Shown in pieces: positions 23,258 through 24,671 of a DNA stretch of 24,671 nt. Location: contig JAEYQN010000050.1 of NCBI GenBank assembly GCA_023409995.1, positions 1 to 24,671 on the forward strand, given 5' to 3'. Numbering within the stretch: position 1 is the first letter of the stretch; every line of letters starts with the position of its first letter. Under the pieces are notes generated by a model. That model saw nothing but the letters and a program-made list of their open reading frames with translations. It was not told the DNA's origin and searched no databases. A program made the translations under genes and the position numbers. This DNA is from Cyanobacteria bacterium OH_CBB_238. GTDB lineage: Bacteria; Cyanobacteriota; Vampirovibrionia; Gastranaerophilales; Gastranaerophilaceae.

Positions 23258-23815
23258 ATGCATAGAAAACTAGGTTTCACTCTCACTGAAGTCCTATTAA
23301 CACTGGTGATAATAGGCATTATAGCTGCGCTCACAATCCCTTCTGCAATGAGAGGAGTCAATGCCCAAGACTACAGGGTGGGACTTAAAAAGGGCATTTC
23401 GACATTAAATCAAGCTTTAATGTCAGAATATTCAATAACTGGTTCTCAAATTGCCGATTCAGAGTATGTAACAGCAAAAGACGTAGTGGACAATATTTTT
23501 GCAAAAAGGCTCAACATAATAAAAAGGGTGGATTCTGGTACTACTTTTGGTTGGCCAGATGGTCCTGTGTTTTACACAGCAGACGGAATGAAATTTGAGA
23601 TATATGGAGCAAAAGGAACTTGCGATATAAAAGGAGAGCAACGTTGTTTTTGGATGATAATTGATGTAAATGGAGACAGAGCACCAAACTTATATACCTC
23701 TGACTCCACTGCTCCTCACGACATTTTTGACGCAGAAGTATACTCAAATAGGATACTACCATATAATGCAGCCTCTGGTGTTATGTTTGAAAGCAATACA
23801 AATACCGCACTTTAA
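23258..23815 (+). CDS. Type IV prepilin-like protein (short pseudopilin)
   Basis: This is a 185-residue protein with a short basic leader and prepilin peptidase site G6-F7, Glu at +5 (E11), then a hydrophobic helix (LLTLVIIGIIAALTIP). The globular part has a disulfide-capable pair C122/C130 and the motif IDVNGDRAPN (about 135-144), like the DxNGxxxPN calcium-loop-like motif of many pseudopilins. It is probably a pilus or secretion-system subunit in the inner membrane. It stands alone, 174 bases from the divergent site-2 protease gene, with no assembly ATPase or peptidase nearby. No ribosome binding site stands out. Confidence 0.9.
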   Translation: MHRKLGFTLTEVLLTLVIIGIIAALTIPSAMRGVNAQDYRVGLKKGISTLNQALMSEYSITGSQIADSEYVTAKDVVDNIFAKRLNIIKRVDSGTTFGWPDGPVFYTADGMKFEIYGAKGTCDIKGEQRCFWMIIDVNGDRAPNLYTSDSTAPHDIFDAEVYSNRILPYNAASGVMFESNTNTAL

Positions 23816-23865
23816 AATTTAGCTTTTCAATATATCTATAAAAACCTACTTGAAAATATATCCTA

Positions 23866-23894
23866 TTGACTAATTTAAAAACATGTCATTTAAT
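23866..23894 (+). promoter_or_regulatory. Promoter of the cysteine leader/synthase transcript
   Basis: TTGACT (23866-23871) and TTTAAT (23889-23894) are separated by exactly 17 bases, five of six matches each. The predicted transcript start is near 23901, about 50 bases before the leader peptide ATG. Confidence 0.6.
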
Positions 23895-23950
23895 ATATAT
23901 TATATTTTACGGCATACCGAAAATATTTTGCTATACCATAGGAAAAAATA

Positions 23951-24046
23951 ATGAAGGCTAATACTAAAAGACCTAAAACTGTGCTAACTCAAACAATTTG
24001 TTGTTGCAGATCATTAATGAGATCTGCCGGTTTTTGCTGTTTATAG
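23951..24046 (+). CDS. Cysteine-rich leader peptide (attenuator, 31 aa)
   Basis: This short ORF has an AGGA ribosome binding site seven to eight bases before its ATG. It encodes MKANTKRPKTVLTQT, then ICCCRS with three consecutive Cys codons (23999-24007), then a second pair in GFCCL just before TAG. Five Cys in 31 residues in a leader directly upstream of a cysteine-biosynthesis gene is the hallmark of amino-acid attenuation. The Cys run abuts the left arm of the pause stem (24006-24012). The gene should act in cis: ribosome stalling at the Cys codons under cysteine shortage frees the downstream arm for antitermination. Confidence 0.85.
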   Translation: MKANTKRPKTVLTQTICCCRSLMRSAGFCCL

Positions 24047-24106
24047 CTAAATTATAATACATATATTTAAACCCGCTGAATCTCCATTAGATGTAGCGGG
24101 TTTTTT
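24006..24106 (+). promoter_or_regulatory. Cysteine attenuator: mutually exclusive stems 1:2, 2:3 and 3:4
   Basis: Stem 1:2 is GCAGATC (24006-24012) with GATCTGC (24021-24027), a perfect 7 bp inside the leader ORF. Antiterminator 2:3 pairs 24021-24033 (GATCTGCCGGTTT) with 24069-24082 (AAACCCGCTGAATC): 11 pairs with two mismatches and one bulge. Terminator 3:4 is AAACCCGCT (24069-24077) with AGCGGGTTT (24095-24103). Regions 2 and 3 each have two partners, as required for a switch. The pairing was worked out by hand, without energies. Confidence 0.75.
24069..24106 (+). terminator. Intrinsic terminator of the cysteine attenuator
   Basis: A 9-bp stem AAACCCGCT/AGCGGGTTT with a 17-base loop (containing a small ATCT/AGAT stem) is followed by TTTTTT (24101-24106). 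It lies 34 bases before the synthase ATG and after the leader peptide stop, so it decides read-through into the synthase gene. Confidence 0.88.
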
Positions 24107-24140
24107 AATGCTAAAAATTTCACTTATAGAAAGGGTAAAT

Positions 24141-24671
24141 ATGAAATACTACACAAGCGTATTAGACAGAATTGGAAACACTCCTCTGATTAAACTTTCA
24201 AAAATAGCAAAGGATTTAAAAGTAAATATCTTTGCAAAGGTAGAATATTTTAATCCAGGAGGAAGCTCAAAAGATAGGATCGCTTTAGCAATGATTGAAG
24301 ATGCTGAAGCCAAAGGTCTATTAAAACCAGGTGGAACAATAATCGAAGCCACTGCTGGCAACACTGGAGCAGGGCTTGCGCTTGTAGCAGCGAGCAAAGG
24401 CTATAGATGCATTTTCGTTTTACCCGATAAAATGAGTGATGAAAAAGTCAATCTATTAAAAGCTTACGGAGCAGAAATTGTTATAACTCCAACATCTGTT
24501 GCCCCTGACTCACCAGAAAGTTACAACGGTGTGGCAGATAGATTAGCAAAAGAAATCCCTAACTCGTTCAGACCCGCGCAATTTAGTAATCTTATAAATC
24601 CGCAAGCTCACTATTTTTCAACAGGAAAAGAGATTTGGGAAGATTTAGAAGGAAATATCGATGTATTTGTA
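24141..24671 (+). CDS. PLP-dependent cysteine synthase / cystathionine beta-synthase-type enzyme (3' truncated)
   Basis: The frame is open from ATG 24141 to the window end, 177 residues. RIGNTPLIKLSKI opens the fold. NPGGSSKDRIA (38-48) carries the PLP lysine K44. EATAGNTGAGLA is the phosphate/substrate loop (TSGNTG in others). GYRCIFVLPDKMSDEKVNLL and the block with SPESYNGVADRLAKEIPNS resemble bacterial O-acetylserine-dependent cystathionine beta-synthases (MccA-like) more than classical CysK. Either way it makes Cys or cystathionine from an activated serine. AAAGGG lies before the ATG. Expression is apparently set by the cysteine attenuator upstream. Whether a CBS domain or a further operon gene follows cannot be seen. 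Confidence 0.9.
   Translation, partial: MKYYTSVLDRIGNTPLIKLSKIAKDLKVNIFAKVEYFNPGGSSKDRIALAMIEDAEAKGLLKPGGTIIEATAGNTGAGLALVAASKGYRCIFVLPDKMSDEKVNLLKAYGAEIVITPTSVAPDSPESYNGVADRLAKEIPNSFRPAQFSNLINPQAHYFSTGKEIWEDLEGNIDVFV

Overview
The window is low-GC DNA using the standard code (TGA, TAG and TAA all end genes). The gene content fits an uncultured diderm of the Cyanobacteria/Melainabacteria side, most like gut Gastranaerophilales (inference). The clues are an omega subunit whose C-terminus follows the cyanobacterial pattern, a B12-dependent ribonucleotide reductase, an MCE/MlaD-type envelope protein, and type IV pilin-like proteins. There is no tRNA, rRNA, insertion sequence, CRISPR array or phage cluster.

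Layout. 1-2.97 kb: the end of an unknown gene, then a minus-strand alcohol dehydrogenase overlapping a flippase-like membrane protein, and a TPR protein. 3.0-6.8 kb: a CATG-rich leader, nrdJ, an XRE regulator, a stem-loop and rpoZ, ended by a bidirectional terminator shared with rpsT. 7.1-9.6 kb: the rpsT promoter and leader, an internally duplicated unknown membrane protein, and a PNPOx-like protein. 9.6-15.5 kb, mostly minus strand: rdgB-uppS, a secreted Lys/Ala/Pro/Thr-rich protein, a NagZ-like GH3 enzyme, a secreted TPR protein (plus strand) and a divergent GH13-like protein. 15.5-17.0 kb: an 18-bp perfect palindrome in front of an AMIN-like envelope protein. 17.0-19.3 kb: a second CATG-rich dyad region, then a 619-aa chimera of prepilin N-terminus, 17-residue beta-roll repeats and an S74 self-cleaving chaperone. 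19.3-23.1 kb: trxA, a glycine-zipper protein, a radical SAM enzyme, an MCE protein and a site-2 protease. 23.2 kb to the end: a second prepilin, then a complete cysteine-attenuation leader in front of a PLP-dependent cysteine/cystathionine synthase gene cut by the window edge.

Main points. (1) At 23951-24106 a 31-codon leader ORF with a Cys-Cys-Cys run and a Cys-Cys pair overlaps a set of mutually exclusive stems (pause, antiterminator, terminator) directly upstream of a cysK/CBS-type gene; this reads as ribosome-mediated cysteine attenuation. (2) The prepilin/S74 chimera joins a type IV pilus export signal to a phage tail-fibre maturation domain that keeps its Ser-Lys dyad. (3) Two intergenic regions are crowded with CATG dyads. 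(4) Third-position base preference on the plus strand appears to change from T/G to A/C near 17 kb, which could mark a replication terminus; a weak dif-like sequence lies there.
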